Positions 35,740-47,971 of a stretch of DNA of 64,000 nucleotides are shown here, piece after piece; within the stretch, counting starts at the first letter, position 1, and every line of letters starts with the position of its first letter. The position numbers and the translations under genes are program-made. The notes beneath the pieces are model-generated. The model was not told the origin of the DNA. It did not search any database and saw nothing but the letters and a program-made list of their open reading frames with translations. The stretch comes from Zygnema circumcarinatum (lineage: Eukaryota; Streptophyta; Zygnematophyceae; Zygnematales; Zygnemataceae): assembly GCA_037447605.1 (NCBI GenBank), contig CM074807.1, forward strand, positions 3,807,994 through 3,871,993, read 5' to 3'.

Positions 35740-36253
35740 GGGTGAGTGGCAGGCGAGTGCGCAACACGAAAGAGGCGTGTGATGGTTGCCGGATGAAGGA
35801 ACAGAACAAAATACTGTAGTGGAAGCAGGAGGCGATGGGATGCTCTCCTTCCCTCCTGGAGACGGCAAGCATGGTCAAAGAGATGATCTGAGATTTCTGA
35901 GCCAGCCAGCCAGCCACGCACACAGAAGCTGTGGTACCAGCACGGGTCGGCCTCCTTCACGTATTTTAGATCGCGAGCCATGTGAGATATGAAGCAATCC
36001 GCTAGTTACTCAGAGTTTCTCGCACACGCAACACATCGATCGATCATGTTTTGCAGTAAAAATCACGAAATGAGGCTTCTAAACATCGCTACAGTTATTG
36101 TTGAAAAAAAAGGAGCAATTTTCATGTCCTTAATAAGTCAATACTAAAATTTGAACCTTCCTGACATACATTAAGGAGAGGGAAAAGTCTTATGATGCTG
36201 CGAAACATTTGGCAAGCTCACGTGGATGTGGTAGTCAAGTTCTAGCGGGGGCA
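35740..36253. promoter_or_regulatory. Upstream region of TLC/MFS transporter gene
   Basis: Lies between the GGCAT array and the transporter start codon. Contains the probable promoter and 5' UTR; the frame is open upstream of the chosen ATG back to about 36185, but without an in-frame ATG. Confidence 0.35.
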
Positions 36254-39200
36254 ATGCTTTGGAGGGAACAAACAAACAGTCAGACCAGACTTCAATCCAA
36301 ACTGGCTAAGTTTTTGAAGTTTCGAATTGCAAATTCTTCTTCATCAAGAGCGACGCCAACGCTTGCAGTCGCAAGCCGGCTCCAGCCCTTCAACCACTTC
36401 GGCAATATTCAGCATTCACCAGGTAGCATGGAGACAGGCCCATGTCCTCCCTCAATAGCCATGGCTGCCAATGCAGTTGATGTAGGCGACTCGCAGCCTT
36501 CTCGTACAAACCCTGAAAACGCGCCGAGTTTGGAGAAACACGTCAGGGTAAGAGGCACTATGGGAGACACATTGCCAGCTTGGATAAGGTCGCTGCTGAG
36601 GCGGTTTATTGTCGTTGAAGACAACGAAGTACAGTCGGTGGTCAAGGCATTCTGCGCATTCATGCTTGTAAGCATTTTTTCCTCATTTTGCACAACAAAT
36701 GGCTGCCAGTTTTACACGCAGCGATGCAGTAGTCGGAAAATTGAATGCAGCTTGCTGGATCATAACGGCAGGAAGTCCTTGATTCCATTCACAATTCCTG
36801 ACATAGAGATCTTCTCCTGCCAGTCACACCTGCAGCAATGACCGATGATACTTAAATCTATAGGAGCTGTCGAGGATAGCTAATGCGGATGAGTTGTATA
36901 TGTCTGTCGCTTGAGACAGTGGAGGTTGCTCTGTGATGCAGCTGATGGCAGCTTACTTCCTGTGCATGCCTCTGCGAGATGAAGCCGGTATGAGCCTTGG
37001 AAACGGCGCATTGCCGATGCTTTTCATCGCTTCACTTTTCGTTACTATTATTGCAGCGCCTGCTTCTTCGTCGTTGTTGACACGTCCTGACATTTCCAAG
37101 GGGAGGGTAAGGACATAATCTGCACCCATTTCTTGCTGCTTGAAGTGACCGTAACAGCTGGCTGCCCAGGACACTGCGTGGTTGTTATTGTTGTGTCTGC
37201 TTTTTGGACCATTTTTTTTAGTTACAAACTCTTACAAATGTTGAGAACGATAAGTGAACCATGGAAAATTTGCAAAGGAAAATTTTGACTTACGCTAGCA
37301 TTATAAACAAACAAACCGCCATAACCTCTGACAAGGGTTTGTGGCTGCCTGTATTTCTTCACTTGGCATGTGAAGGGTAGGCACTCCTTTTATTGTATCG
37401 CTTCTTTGCTTTATCACTTTTGGTGTTCTTCTTCATCTACGTGTTGGTACCTGCACCTCCCGTGAAGGTATGCCTTGGATGCAGTTCAATCCCATGTCCA
37501 CTCTCCACTTCTGTTTTGAAAATGTCACAAGAAACACTTCCAATTTCTTAAAAAAAAAAGCGATGGCAGTTATGGCTAAGGCAATTTATAAGCATGCTGT
37601 CGCTTTTCTTTTATTCAAGGCCAGCAGTTAGTGGAGGTGGCTTTCAGGGATCTTGGAAACCCATAAAAGTTTGAAACTTGGCTTGACGTTAGATTCCTTC
37701 TTGACTCTGTTCGATTGTGACCGGAAACTGATTTATTACTACCAGCTGAATTTTTACCTTGTCCTCTATAGGCAACTGAAAGAAATGTGGATGCGAATAA
37801 TCTCGGTGCTTTTGCCGACGTATCGACATCCTTTCTCGCAGCCCGAGCAGGCTTCTTTCTATGGGTACGGTTTGGCATCGCATGCGCTCTGAAGCTTCAG
37901 GTGTCACAAAATTACTTTGTCACATATTTGAAGATGCACACGGTTCTGTCCATTCTGCTGCAGAAGAGTGAAAAGTCATGTATTTGTAGTCCTCATCATA
38001 GATGGTCAAATAGGTCAACCAAATGAAAAGTTTGGAGGCATTTTGGTTTTGTTTCGTACATTGCATATAATGCTTTAAACAGGGGCGTAGATGACACAAG
38101 TGTCACGTACATGCTTCCTTTTGTCATCTCGGATTGCATTTAGATAATGATCATTTCATTCAGTGGAGTTTTCATCGCACTCTTTTTGTTGTAGCTATCC
38201 ATGCGGCTTCATTGTAATAGCCAGTGGTAAGAAGAACAGTTTGGTCGAGACAGGGTCATAACTGATTGAGCCCATGGATAAAATGAACACTTGGTATAGA
38301 TAAAGCTTATCTCCATAGGCTGACTTGCCGCTCTCATATGTGTGGCCACTTGGTTCGTCAAGAATTCCCTCCTTCCCTCCTGGCCAGTTGCATAGAGATC
38401 ACCCTACTGCCTGCCGTCGTCTCATAATCCCCGTATCTCTGTAAACTCTTAAAACCTTATACTCGGAACCTTTTCCAGGAATGAGTTACCTCACAAACAC
38501 TTGAATGAGCGTTTCTGGATTGTTCAGGTTGCGCTTTTCAACCTCTTTACTGTGTCAGCCATGTGGGCTCGTTTAGCGGATGTGATGACGAGCGAGGTCA
38601 GTTCTGGAATGCTGCAAGCTTCTGTAAAGTCACCAAGACCTCTTTCTAAGCTTAGAGAATAAACTTTGGGATAAAGTAGTTCCTTGTCCATGGCGATATC
38701 TTGTGACGCTGTCCCTTTTCTGGCCAGAAATCGTAACAGGACTTTGATGGGCGACTGAAAGACTTGTTTATTCAGCCGCTATGCACATACACATCCCAGA
38801 AATATGGCCACAACCAGGCTCTTAATCTTTTGATCTGTAAAGCAAGAATGTTTACATAGTTTATGTGCATCATCATGCATAGTTTATGTATCACCCCTAG
38901 CCGGTAGTGAGATTGTTTTTCTTTGGGGGGTTGGAAAATGCCTGTGTTGGATCAGGCTGGAGGAAGGTTGTTTGGGTTCATTGGTGCTGGTGCAACCGTT
39001 GGCCAGCTCGTTGGCTCGTTGTTGGCATCAACCCTTGCTTACATGGGCCCAGGTGGGTAACTAAAAGCTGTTTAGACTGCAAAGATGAAGTTGGAGAGGA
39101 GATGCTTCAAGTTGTCTCGAAAGTCTGATGGGAGTGCCTATCCCAGCATGTAGCTGATATTAGCTTTAGGGCGAGATCGAGGTTTAAGTTTTAAGTTTTT

Positions 39201-42200
39201 TGAAGTAGGTCTTTCGTTGAGAAAGTACATGCTAGTCTATTGAAGTTTTTTGCTAGCAAAACTCGTGAACGTAGTTCATTTGATTGTGCCAGAGACAGGA
39301 TAGTGGGCCAACCGCTTTCAAAAAAGTAAGAGGATACTGTTTTGACTTGTCACTTAAAAAATAAGGGATGGTGCATGTCTGAAGTCAGTTATGCCTACCG
39401 TAGTTGGTCGGCGAATTTGCAGTATCTCATTGAGCTTGCCATTCTTGTAGCTTATTGCGGCTGAAACTGTACTGCTGTTGGTGGCATGGAAGCAGTTTTG
39501 CTCATCTTGGCGGCAGCCCTTATGGAGCTTGCTGGATGGTGTGTTTTCACCATGAGTGAGGAACGCATGGGAGCCCATCATGGCCGATCGTCAACATTAT
39601 CTGATTCTGCACATGTAATCTCCAGCCAATCGATAAGCAACACACTTAACCATGAAAGTAGAAGGAACGCTCGCAGCCCTTCGACAAAGTGGAGCAATCT
39701 AACTCCAATTGGCACCTTGCAGGATTCCTACAACACTGGAGAAATTGCAACGAATGCCGATGAGGCTAAGAGTCCTGAAGTCGCTTTATGGCAAGCCCAG
39801 AATGTTGGGGATAGCAATGGAAGAGATGCTGAAGTTGAAGAGGTAGTGAAGCACTCAGAGATGATGCCTCTTCTTGCGGAGGAAGTGCCATCGGATGCAG
39901 AAAGGTCCAAAACATTGAAAGGTCGGAGTCCCCATCACATGAAACGGGTAGTTTATGGAGGTAGTTTGAAGGAGAGGGGCGGAAATAATCATGTTGTGGA
40001 CCACTCTGGAGGTTCTCCAAGTAAAAGTGCTTTGAGTAAAGGAGAAGGTTCAGCAGTGAAGGGCCACAAGTTGATGGAGGGGATTTGGTTGGTTTTGCGC
40101 TCAAGTTATCTCCTGCACGTTTGCTTCTTCCTCCTCATGACGGCTATTGTCTCATCATTCTTCTACTTTGAGGTATGAAACTCGACAAGATTGTTTCATC
40201 TGTACCCCTGCAGTCTCCTTTTGCTGATCGTCTACCTGAACCATTTTTTACCCTCAACACAGTAGTGAGCGTGACTATAAATCCAGTTGACTGAATAGCT
40301 TGCATCTGCAATTCAAGTAGCTCATGTTCCCAATGACCAGTGAAAAGGGAAAGTTCAGATCCTCTTTCTACACCGGTGCGTGTACCATTTTTGGCCAGTT
40401 ACCTCTCGCACTCGAATGGAAAACGTTTTACAGTCCCATCACTAAGGAGACCATACAATCACTACGTTGTTTTCTCTCCTCAAACCCATTTTTTACTGTT
40501 GCAGAGAACAGCTGTAGTTGCTGGAAGCTCTTTGGATCCAATTTCTCGTCGGCGTATGCTGGCAAACATTAACAGCCTATCAGCAGTGGCCACAGTGATC
40601 TTCCAGCTCAGCCTCACAGTACGTCCGAAACCCCTCAATCTTGTCAAGGAGGGCTCAATGTTCACCGTTTTAACTTCATGGTAGTCTTGCATTCTCTGTT
40701 ATTCCTGCTTAACAAACCTTCAAGAATGGTCCAAAGGACCAAGAGCATGGGGAATGCTTAGAACGAGTATGCACGAATTGACCTGCATTTGCGTTTTTAG
40801 TATGAGCTGGCATTTGGTATCTACACTGTATCGGAGCAGAGAAGATATGATTGATGATGAGGATGGTGATGTTGAATGATTTGTTGAGCAGATTCATGTA
40901 GTATTTATCCTCCAACAATGGATGTTGGCTGGTGGCAGGGTCGCTTGCTCGCTGTTGCAGGTGTAGCTGCAGCTCTCTGTGCCACTCCCTCTATTGCGCT
41001 TTTGGGAATGGCTGCCATCTCTGTTCATCCAACACCTGCTGTCGTGGGTATCTCTGAAGCACTTCGGAAAGTGAGCTTCGTCCATTCCAGTCATCTATAT
41101 TTCTCAGGCATTGTTTCGAAAGATTTTGATAATATGGTGTCACCTTTGCTCACCCGCTTTGCATCTGTTTGAGGTAGACTGCTGCATCATGCCTGCAAGT
41201 ATGCTGCCGTGAAGTCAATGGACCAGAGGACTTGCCTCTCTCGTCAAAAGGCCATACAAGAGGAAGTGCTTTCAGGTTGACCCTGTGGGGTTTGAAGTCG
41301 AGTCAGAAATGTAGCCTTGTGGGCTATGCTGCTATTTGTTAGCTTGATTTTGACTGTTACTGTGGTCTCTACGCTGCAAAAATGGAAAAGCAGGTAGTGA
41401 ACTATGTACTTACTCGTCCGGGCCGTGAAATGTTGTTCACTGTTGTAAGCCGCGAGGAGAAGTACAAGGCTAAGGTAGATTGCCCCTTAACCTTCAACCG
41501 TGAAGCCGTACGCTATTTGCATGGCCTTCTTCCTTAGAAGGCTGCTTTGTTCTTGTATGAAGTCTCAGTATTCTAACACATAGTATATTTTTTTTCAATT
41601 TTCAGATGACAATTGACACGCTGGTTCAGCGCCTAGGAGATGCAGCTGCAGCAGGTGTTTTCCGACTCTTAGGAACTGGATTCAAACTTGGGCCTAGTGG
41701 AGTGGCTGCTTTCTCTGTTCCAGTAAGTGTTTCTATTCAGTCTCGGACGGCCCAAAAAGGGGAGAATGAACTCTTAAGAATGATAAGTCAAAAAGTCGTC
41801 CTTTCAGTGAGAATGTGTAGGCCTTTGGAACAAGCAATAGAACACTTTGAGCGTCATCCGCACCTTGGCTGCAAAGGCAAGACTGTATATGGGTTCAAGT
41901 GAAACGTATATGAAGGAACTAAATTTTCGATTTTCTGGACTAGGAGGATGGGGAAAGTTAGTGGAGAAGGTGAATCAAAACGTGAATGATTCTAGTCATT
42001 TGCTCGGGTTGCTCTTTCACAGACAAGTTTAGTATGCTTCTGCAGGTTGTCATTGTACTCGTGTTGCTGTTCAGTGTAGGCAGTGGCAGTAAATCATCAA
42101 AGGCAACGTATGGCCCTCTTTGTGAAGTAACAGCAGACCTAATGTTATTTCAAGTGAAGCACTTGAAATGTTTGACCTGGTTATCTTACCTACCGTTACT

Positions 42201-42353
42201 TTACTGAGGCCAGTCTTGTTACTTTACTAAGATATTCAGCTGTTCTGCTTGCAGCTCTGTGTAGTATGGCTCATATCGGGCTTCTACCTCGGTCGCCGAC
42301 AGCAAGCCATGGTGCAGGCCATGGCCTCATTCCCAAAGTCAGTGGAGAGATGA
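36254..42353 (+). CDS. TLC-type ATP/ADP (NTP/NDP exchange)-like MFS membrane transporter, probably plastid-targeted
   Basis: Twelve exons: 36254-36667, 36942-37106, 37381-37467, 37772-37864, 38528-38596, 38956-39052, 39493-40172, 40505-40618, 40939-41070, 41394-41474, 41606-41722, 42255-42353; 715 aa, all junctions in frame. The first about 60 residues are rich in Ser, Arg and Thr and acid-poor, like a transit peptide. Landmarks are YFLCMPLRDEAG in the first membrane segment, FNLFTVSAMWARLADV, RLFGFIGAGATVGQLVGSLL, and TRPGREMLFTVVSREEKYKAK, followed by IDTLVQRLGDAAAAGVFRLL. These match the bacterial NTP/NDP exchange transporter family (TLC, MFS-like), which in plastids and intracellular parasites swaps ATP for ADP. 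About 150 residues of hydrophilic loop in exon 7 split the membrane segments. It differs from the classical plastid NTT carriers, so the substrate is open. Confidence 0.78.
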
Positions 42354-43322
42354 TGCCTTTCGGGACTCACGAGGATCAGCCCTTTTCCTTTTTGAAATCG
42401 GGTATGATGCATGGCCTCGCGGCATGTGGTAGGATGGGACATGGACATGGGCATGGACATGGACATCGATGAGTATGGCATGCACTGCCTTATATCGCCT
42501 TTGTTCCAAGAAAAGGGGCCTGCAGCAATCTCCGCTTGAAAGGATTGAAAGAAGCTTACTGGCGGAGATCTTCGCCCCTTTCTCGATTCTTTTTTTTTAT
42601 GGGCACTGAATAGGGAGGAGTCACAAGAGAGATTGAACGTGTGTCGTTTTTTCATTTTTTTTTTTAATTATTTAAACAATAGTTCAATGATTACGCGGTC
42701 TTCAGCGCGACCTGAAGCAACATATCATAGAAACAAGTAGGCAACTTTTTTTGTTTATTGCGACTCAGAAGATTCTAAAAGATGCTGAAAATTTAAAGGG
42801 CATTAAGCTCTGTATTCTAATTCAAAGCCATGTCTCAACCGTAAATCCATACAAAAAATCTAAAACCCCTTTGTCTCGCAACTTCAGGTCCACCCCTTAT
42901 CCATGCTAAAAGCCTTACCACGAAAATTAAAAAGAAAAGCTAATTCTCATTGACTTGAAAAGCCCAAAGATATTACAGGTTAGAACTCACTCCAAGCCCC
43001 AACATCCCTAATATCAGGACCTCCCATACTCCCCTTCAGTCGACCCTACCCTACCTAAAAACAGGAAACTCTTGACCGCCTTGAAAATAGTTTTGAAACC
43101 CGAGATTACTTGCATTCCCCGAACCCTCAAACCCTAAACCATCTATGTGAAATCCAAAACTATAAACCCGAACCTAACGGCAAGGCCCCTCCTTCGGCCC
43201 TTTTGTGGCTCGGCAGAGCTCATTTGTCTGGAGCCATGCACCGAGCTGAAGAATTTTCCATTTCATGAAATTGGATTTCCGGACAAAACGGTTCAAGAAA
43301 ACTTGTGTCGGAATGAAAAAGA
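42354..43322. other. Region between transporter gene and tRNA-Val genes
   Basis: Starts with the transporter 3' UTR, which holds a short GGACATGGGCAT-type repeat (42436-42470), followed by AT-rich sequence. No gene seen. Confidence 0.4.
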
Positions 43323-43396
43323 TGGTTCGTGCCGGGCTCGAACCGGCGACCTGCAGCGTGTAAGGCTGACGTGATAACCAACTACACCAACGAACC
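43323..43396 (-). tRNA. trnV-UAC: tRNA-Val (UAC)
   Basis: 74 nt, no intron. The acceptor stem GGTTCGT pairs fully with ACGAACC; discriminator A. The D-arm contains GTGTAGTTGGTTATCAC (A box), the anticodon loop CTTACAC gives UAC, and the T-arm is CCGGTTCGAGCCCGG with a normal TTC B box. It reads GUA, with wobble to GUG. Confidence 0.95.
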
Positions 43397-43468
43397 ATGA
43401 AATATCCATGGAAACAATAAGTATTTACTCTGTTATTCAAATGTTTCATCATAAACTTTAGGTAAAAG

Positions 43469-43542
43469 TGATTCGTGCCGGGCTCGATCCGGCGACCTTC
43501 AGTGTGTTAGACTGACGTGATAACCAACTACACCAACGAACC
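43469..43542 (-). tRNA. trnV-AAC: tRNA-Val (AAC), copy 1
   Basis: 74 nt, 72 bp upstream (in transcription order) of the UAC gene. Anticodon loop CTAACAC gives AAC (read as inosine, decoding GUU/GUC). The acceptor stem GGTTCGT/ACGAATC has one G2-U71 wobble. The T-loop reads ATCGAGC, so position 54 is A instead of T, as in eukaryotic initiator tRNAs. Otherwise all arms are intact. Confidence 0.93.
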
Positions 43543-46051
43543 GTGATGGTTAGGAAATTGCATTTACAATTAACTATTTGCTGCGCCAAATCTAAAAACA
43601 TCACATACAATGCAAAGCATTGCTGTTTAAAATTGGCCTCAGTGCACTTTTCCTTGCCTAACTGCGCAACCAATTATGGTATTCAAGTAATCCCATCAAA
43701 ACAGGGTTTCAAATGAATCTAACCTGTAATTCCACCTGGTTTTTATGGGGGGCGCCCCGATGGTCGATGTATTTACTCATCCACATGGTCCATCTTGATC
43801 AGTCAAATCTGTAAGTAACTTTTTCCATATTTCCCAAGCTAAGGGCACAGTACTCATTCATTAAAAACATTGCCCAGGTATTTGGTAAAAGCTTTGATTG
43901 GATTCAATTTTAGCACCATGACTATGGTGCCTATCCGGGACAACTCCCACATTAGAGGTCATAATAATGATTGTATTCCGGCAAATATCATGGCAGAATA
44001 AAAGCCTTGGCAGGAGGCGCAGCTAGAAACTGTAGCACCAGGAGAGCACCTGGGATCCAATACAAGCAAGGCATCTTGGACTTCTGGGTAAAAAAGTTCA
44101 CCGAAGGAGTTTCAAACGTGATGCGCCGGAAGTGTTTTGATAACAAAAACGAATATTTTTGTTTCCTGTACCGCCTCGAGCTCAAATGCGTTTCCCCCTT
44201 ACCGCACCGTCCCGTCCTCTGCCGAGTCCCCCCCGATCTCCAGTGCACCCAAGTACGGTAGTGCATGTTGACAATTTGAGCCTGGTCCCTCCCACTACTC
44301 TCACTCACTGACATGCTTGCAATGTCTGAATCAATACAACCCTCAAGTGCACACACTGAAAAGCAAATGATCCAATCAAGCAAACACCGAAAGAGAATAA
44401 GTAAGGAGAAAGCTCCTCGGCTTCAAAACTCCTTAATAAAGAAATGAAGAGAAACAAGCATTTATGTCAAGCCCTCAGGCTTCCACCTATGCTCTGACTA
44501 ACTCCCCTACTTCCTGCTGCCCATACAGCCAGGCAACTACACTCGGCAACACGAGCCAAGCTACAGCTGAATTAAGTTGAACTCTCAGGTTGATTAACTC
44601 CTAATCAACACCTACTTAAATACTAAGCGCTGCACTACTCCACGTTCTACTGCACGCCGCCGCGCGCCACCGCGCTCCACCGCACAGCGCACCTCCATGT
44701 CGCTGGTGATGCTCCACGTCTCCAGGAGCTCGCCTCGCACCGCGCTGGAACTCACCCTCAGGGTCGCCATGGCCAGGAGGGAGAAGGTCCGTACAGTTTC
44801 CTCCTTCCAAAGGCGCACCGACCTTCTCGAAGCTTCGCATCCACGCGCGCGCTTCTCCAGCGCCCAAGTGTTGGTCGTCCGTACACCCATGCATCTCGTA
44901 CGCTCCGGACATTCTGTACGGTCGTCCACTAAAGCAATAAGCAATGATCGCGCAGCCTATCGCTGCGCGCCACGTGTCCAAACTATACTTATCAATTTTA
45001 AGTAGACTCCTGTGGTGGCGCGGCCTATCGCCGCCCTCCACGTGTCCTACTCAGACTTCTCGTGTTCCCACTAAGAACAGCGCCCTAGCGACCTGTTCAG
45101 ACTGTGACCAAATCTCCCAAGGACCGCCGACAAAGGCTAAGGACCGTACAGCGTACAATTCTAGTCTATACCCCTATTGTACCCAACAGTGCAGGCCATC
45201 ACCGACCGTACGGTGTGCTCCCTCCTGCTCAGTGCTGCTCAGTGCTGCTGAGTGCTGCTGAGTGCTGCTGAGTGCTGCTGAGTGCTGCTCAGTGCGTGCT
45301 GAGGGAGGGATGGAGGCTGACGAGTGCGCAATGGAATGTCATATGCTCAGCTAAACGACTGGAGATGAAGCCCACACCCGGCCGAGCCCCTTGCTTCACA
45401 CAGGCTCCCCCAGGCGATCCCGCCAGCCCGCAACCCCCAAAACACCGAGCACAGTATCCTTATGGACTCTGCACAGGGCCAGTCGACAACCTCTGATTGC
45501 TCAGAGAGCGAGGGAGCAGAAAGCTAGAGCTGCAGCTCTCTCCCTCTTCTCGTCTGGGAGAAAAGCTGATGCTGCTCACCCTCATTTTCCCCTTATGGTA
45601 GGGCCAGAGTGTAATATGCCCGAGTGTATTATCGAGATATCTAGCAATATACCGATATCAATGGTGACCTCTCAACGCCGGCAACAAGCAGCACGAAAAA
45701 TCTGCTCCAGAGTGGCACGCGGCAGTGAATCCAAACTCACCCAGCCGACCAAGTGCGCATTTCACCATGCCGCTTAGCCACTGCCAGCAGACTGCCGTGA
45801 TGACAAGATGCAACTAAAGGCGTATAGAATTTCTAACACGAGTCTGTCCTGTCCTGTTATACTTTCCTTCATCTTTTGGTTCTTTATGGAAATGTTGCAT
45901 TCGTAATCGTAATTATGGTTGATAATGATCCTGTCTGGTCTTATTCTGCAATGTTTGAAGCATTTGATGTCTGCGAGATTCGGAAGCATCAACAGCAGCA
46001 CGGCGTGAAGTGAAATGGGATGCATGCAGCAAAACACAAATGATGGATGTG
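43543..46051. other. Intergenic region between tRNA genes, no gene assigned
   Basis: About 2.5 kb. A GC-rich part at 44620-45060 has overlapping open frames on both strands and a repeated segment (cctatcgctgcgcgccacgt near 44957, cctatcgccgccctccacgt near 45027). A 10-bp minisatellite is at 45233-45297. On the minus strand, 44610-44370 looks a little like an LTR followed by a MSVSESSGRD-type frame, but no primer-binding site or second LTR was found. Confidence 0.4.
45233..45297. repeat. 10-bp minisatellite (GTGCTGCTGA)n
   Basis: About six tandem copies of GTGCTGCTSA with single-base variation. Confidence 0.9.
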
Positions 46052-46145
46052 GCATTGATCTCACGATGGCGATGCCATCAAATGTACATGGACAAACCAT
46101 CATGGGGAACCACGAGGAACTGGTCGCCTAGAACCCAAGGACAAC
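46052..46145 (-). mobile_element. Retroelement 3' tail relic (copy 3)
   Basis: Reverse-orientation copy of the tail at 34869-34960: GCATTGATCTCACGATGGCG, the GATGGCgatGCCATC hairpin, AATGTACATGGAC, and GGGGAACCACGAGGAACTGG. It ends about 110 bp before a tRNA-Val gene. No coding part is seen. Confidence 0.68.
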
Positions 46146-46251
46146 ACAAAAAAGCCAAGAAAAAAAGAAAGGAAGAAACACGCCTCGCCTCACGCGGCAC
46201 TTCCAAACAAATGAAGCGTGAAAATTATACGATGGTTGCAAAAGCCGAAAG

Positions 46252-46325
46252 TGATTCGTGCCGGGTTCGATCCGGCGACCTTCAGTGTGTTAGACTGACG
46301 TGATAACCAACTACACCAACGAACC
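46252..46325 (-). tRNA. trnV-AAC: tRNA-Val (AAC), copy 2
   Basis: 74 nt, differing from copy 1 at one T-loop base (ATCGAAC). Anticodon AAC. It shares the G2-U71 wobble and A54 with copy 1. It is 116 bp upstream of the start codon of the phosphoribosylanthranilate isomerase gene on the other strand. Confidence 0.93.
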
Positions 46326-46440
46326 ATGATGGCGTTTCGCTATGAAATTATATTTACAAAATATAACTCTGCAAGCCCATACAAACCACGCTTTCTCACT
46401 AACCTTGCTCGGTACGGTCGATTGTGTGAGCGGGCGGGCC

Positions 46441-47971
46441 ATGGCAGCCTCCCCGCCCCTCGGCAGGTTTTCGCTTCTCTCTCAGCAGGGCAGCTGCACA
46501 CCTGCAGGGCACCTTCACAATGCGAGACGCGGCTGCGCCACCTTACAGAACAAGCACCTGCCTTTTTCTTCCAGCCATCATGGACCTACACGCGTTGCAA
46601 GTCTTGCAGCATCCTCGAACAATAAGCCTGTACCGCTCAAATGTTCCGCAAGCTTGGGCGCGGACTCGCCAGCTGCCAGACCTTTGGTGAAGATTTGTGG
46701 TGTTACGAGTCCCGACGATGCTGCTCTGGCTGCCAGCGCCGGCGCTCACTTTATCGGCTCCATTTTGTGGCCTCATTCCAAGCGTTCCGTGACACTTTCT
46801 CTTGCGGCCGAAATTGCTGCTGCAGCTCGCGAAGGGGGGGCACAACCAGTGGCCGTGTTTGTTGACGAGGATGCCGATGCCATTGTGCAAATGTGTGAAG
46901 CAGCAAACATCTCAATTGCTCAGGTAATCCGTCGCTGAAGCTTTTAGGGTTCCTTCCTTCCTTCCTTCCTACCTTCCTTTTGTACAGGCTTTCCAACCTC
47001 AGTGGGCTCTTCAGCAGCTAGAAAATTGACATCTTTCGAAAAATTATTAGCAATGACTGCACACTGTTGCTGGCGTATTGTTTCGCATCATAAGAAATTC
47101 AGAATCTGCACAGCTTTTTCCACTCGTAAGGTCAACTCACAGCACTGACATGATTCAAACCCCACTCCGTATGTTTTTCTAAAAGTGATAAAATGAAATC
47201 ACTTTATTTTATCACTTTTCTTTATCCCGTTTTGCTCCTTGGTTGTGACTATGTTGTATCCTCCATCTGCATTGCGGGGGGTCTCAACGTCTCATCCCTG
47301 AAGAAGCTACATTTGGATGGGATGCAGCTTCATGGAGATAATCCGCGCTTAGCCGTGCCACTGCTTCCAAAGGACTTGGAAATCATTTATGTCCTCCATG
47401 CAAACGCAGATGGCGAGATTCAAACCACCCTGCCTGCACTGCGGGAGAGCGGAGCTCTTGTTGAGTGGGTGCTAGTGGATGGTCTGCAGGGGGGCAGGTT
47501 TGTTGGCACCTGCTTCCACTTTTCCTAAAGGCTAATGCTTCGATCGTAAAGCCCCCGTCAGTGTTCTTCGTTGTCAGTTTCAGTTGTCAGCATAACGTAC
47601 TCGGTGTTCTATTCTTGATCTGCACCCATACTCTCCCATAAAGTTCACTCGCCTCTCCCTTAACATTTAAAAATATAAATCAACCTTAGGTGCTGATGAG
47701 CTTGTTTTTGTTGTGGGTGTGTTGCCTCAGTGGAGAGAAATTCGATTGGAGGAACCTCCGAGTTCCCACGCAAGCCAGTCGGAAAGGATGGCTTCTTGCA
47801 GGCGGTCTGAGCCCTGCCAATGTGGCCGAGGCGGTGCATATTCTGCGGCCCACGGCGGTGGACGTGTCCAGCGGTGTCACTTTACCCGACAAAATCCGAA
47901 AAGATCCCGCGAAAGTGGCTGCTTTCATTGGCAATGCTCGCTCTGAATCGCGGGGTTATACTTTTGCATAG
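46441..47971 (+). CDS. PAI: Phosphoribosylanthranilate isomerase, plastid
   Basis: Three exons: 46441-46923, 47328-47497, 47731-47971; 297 aa. Converts phosphoribosylanthranilate to CdRP, the third step of tryptophan synthesis, in the plastid. The first about 78 residues are a Ser/Ala/Arg-rich transit peptide. The TIM-barrel then starts at LVKICGVTSPDDA, with the catalytic Cys86; the catalytic Asp is D212 in VLVDGLQGGSGEKFDW, and the phosphate-binding end is LLAGGLSPANV and VDVSSGV. Length fits plant PAI precursors. The third residue of the junction GGS is split by the second intron. It is convergent with the AMUN-like gene. Confidence 0.95.
46949..46980. repeat. (TTCC)n in PAI intron 1
   Basis: About eight CCTT units just after the exon 1 donor. 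Confidence 0.85.

Noticed and set aside
35372-35981. Long minus-strand open frames of 118-192 codons with CHAMP repeats
   Set aside because: They arise because a five-base unit without stop codons stays open in every frame; not a gene.
44370-45041. LTR-retrotransposon-like segment and overlapping GC-rich frames
   Set aside because: A TG...CA-like border and a possible gag start were considered, but no second LTR, primer-binding site, target duplication or protease/integrase motif was found.
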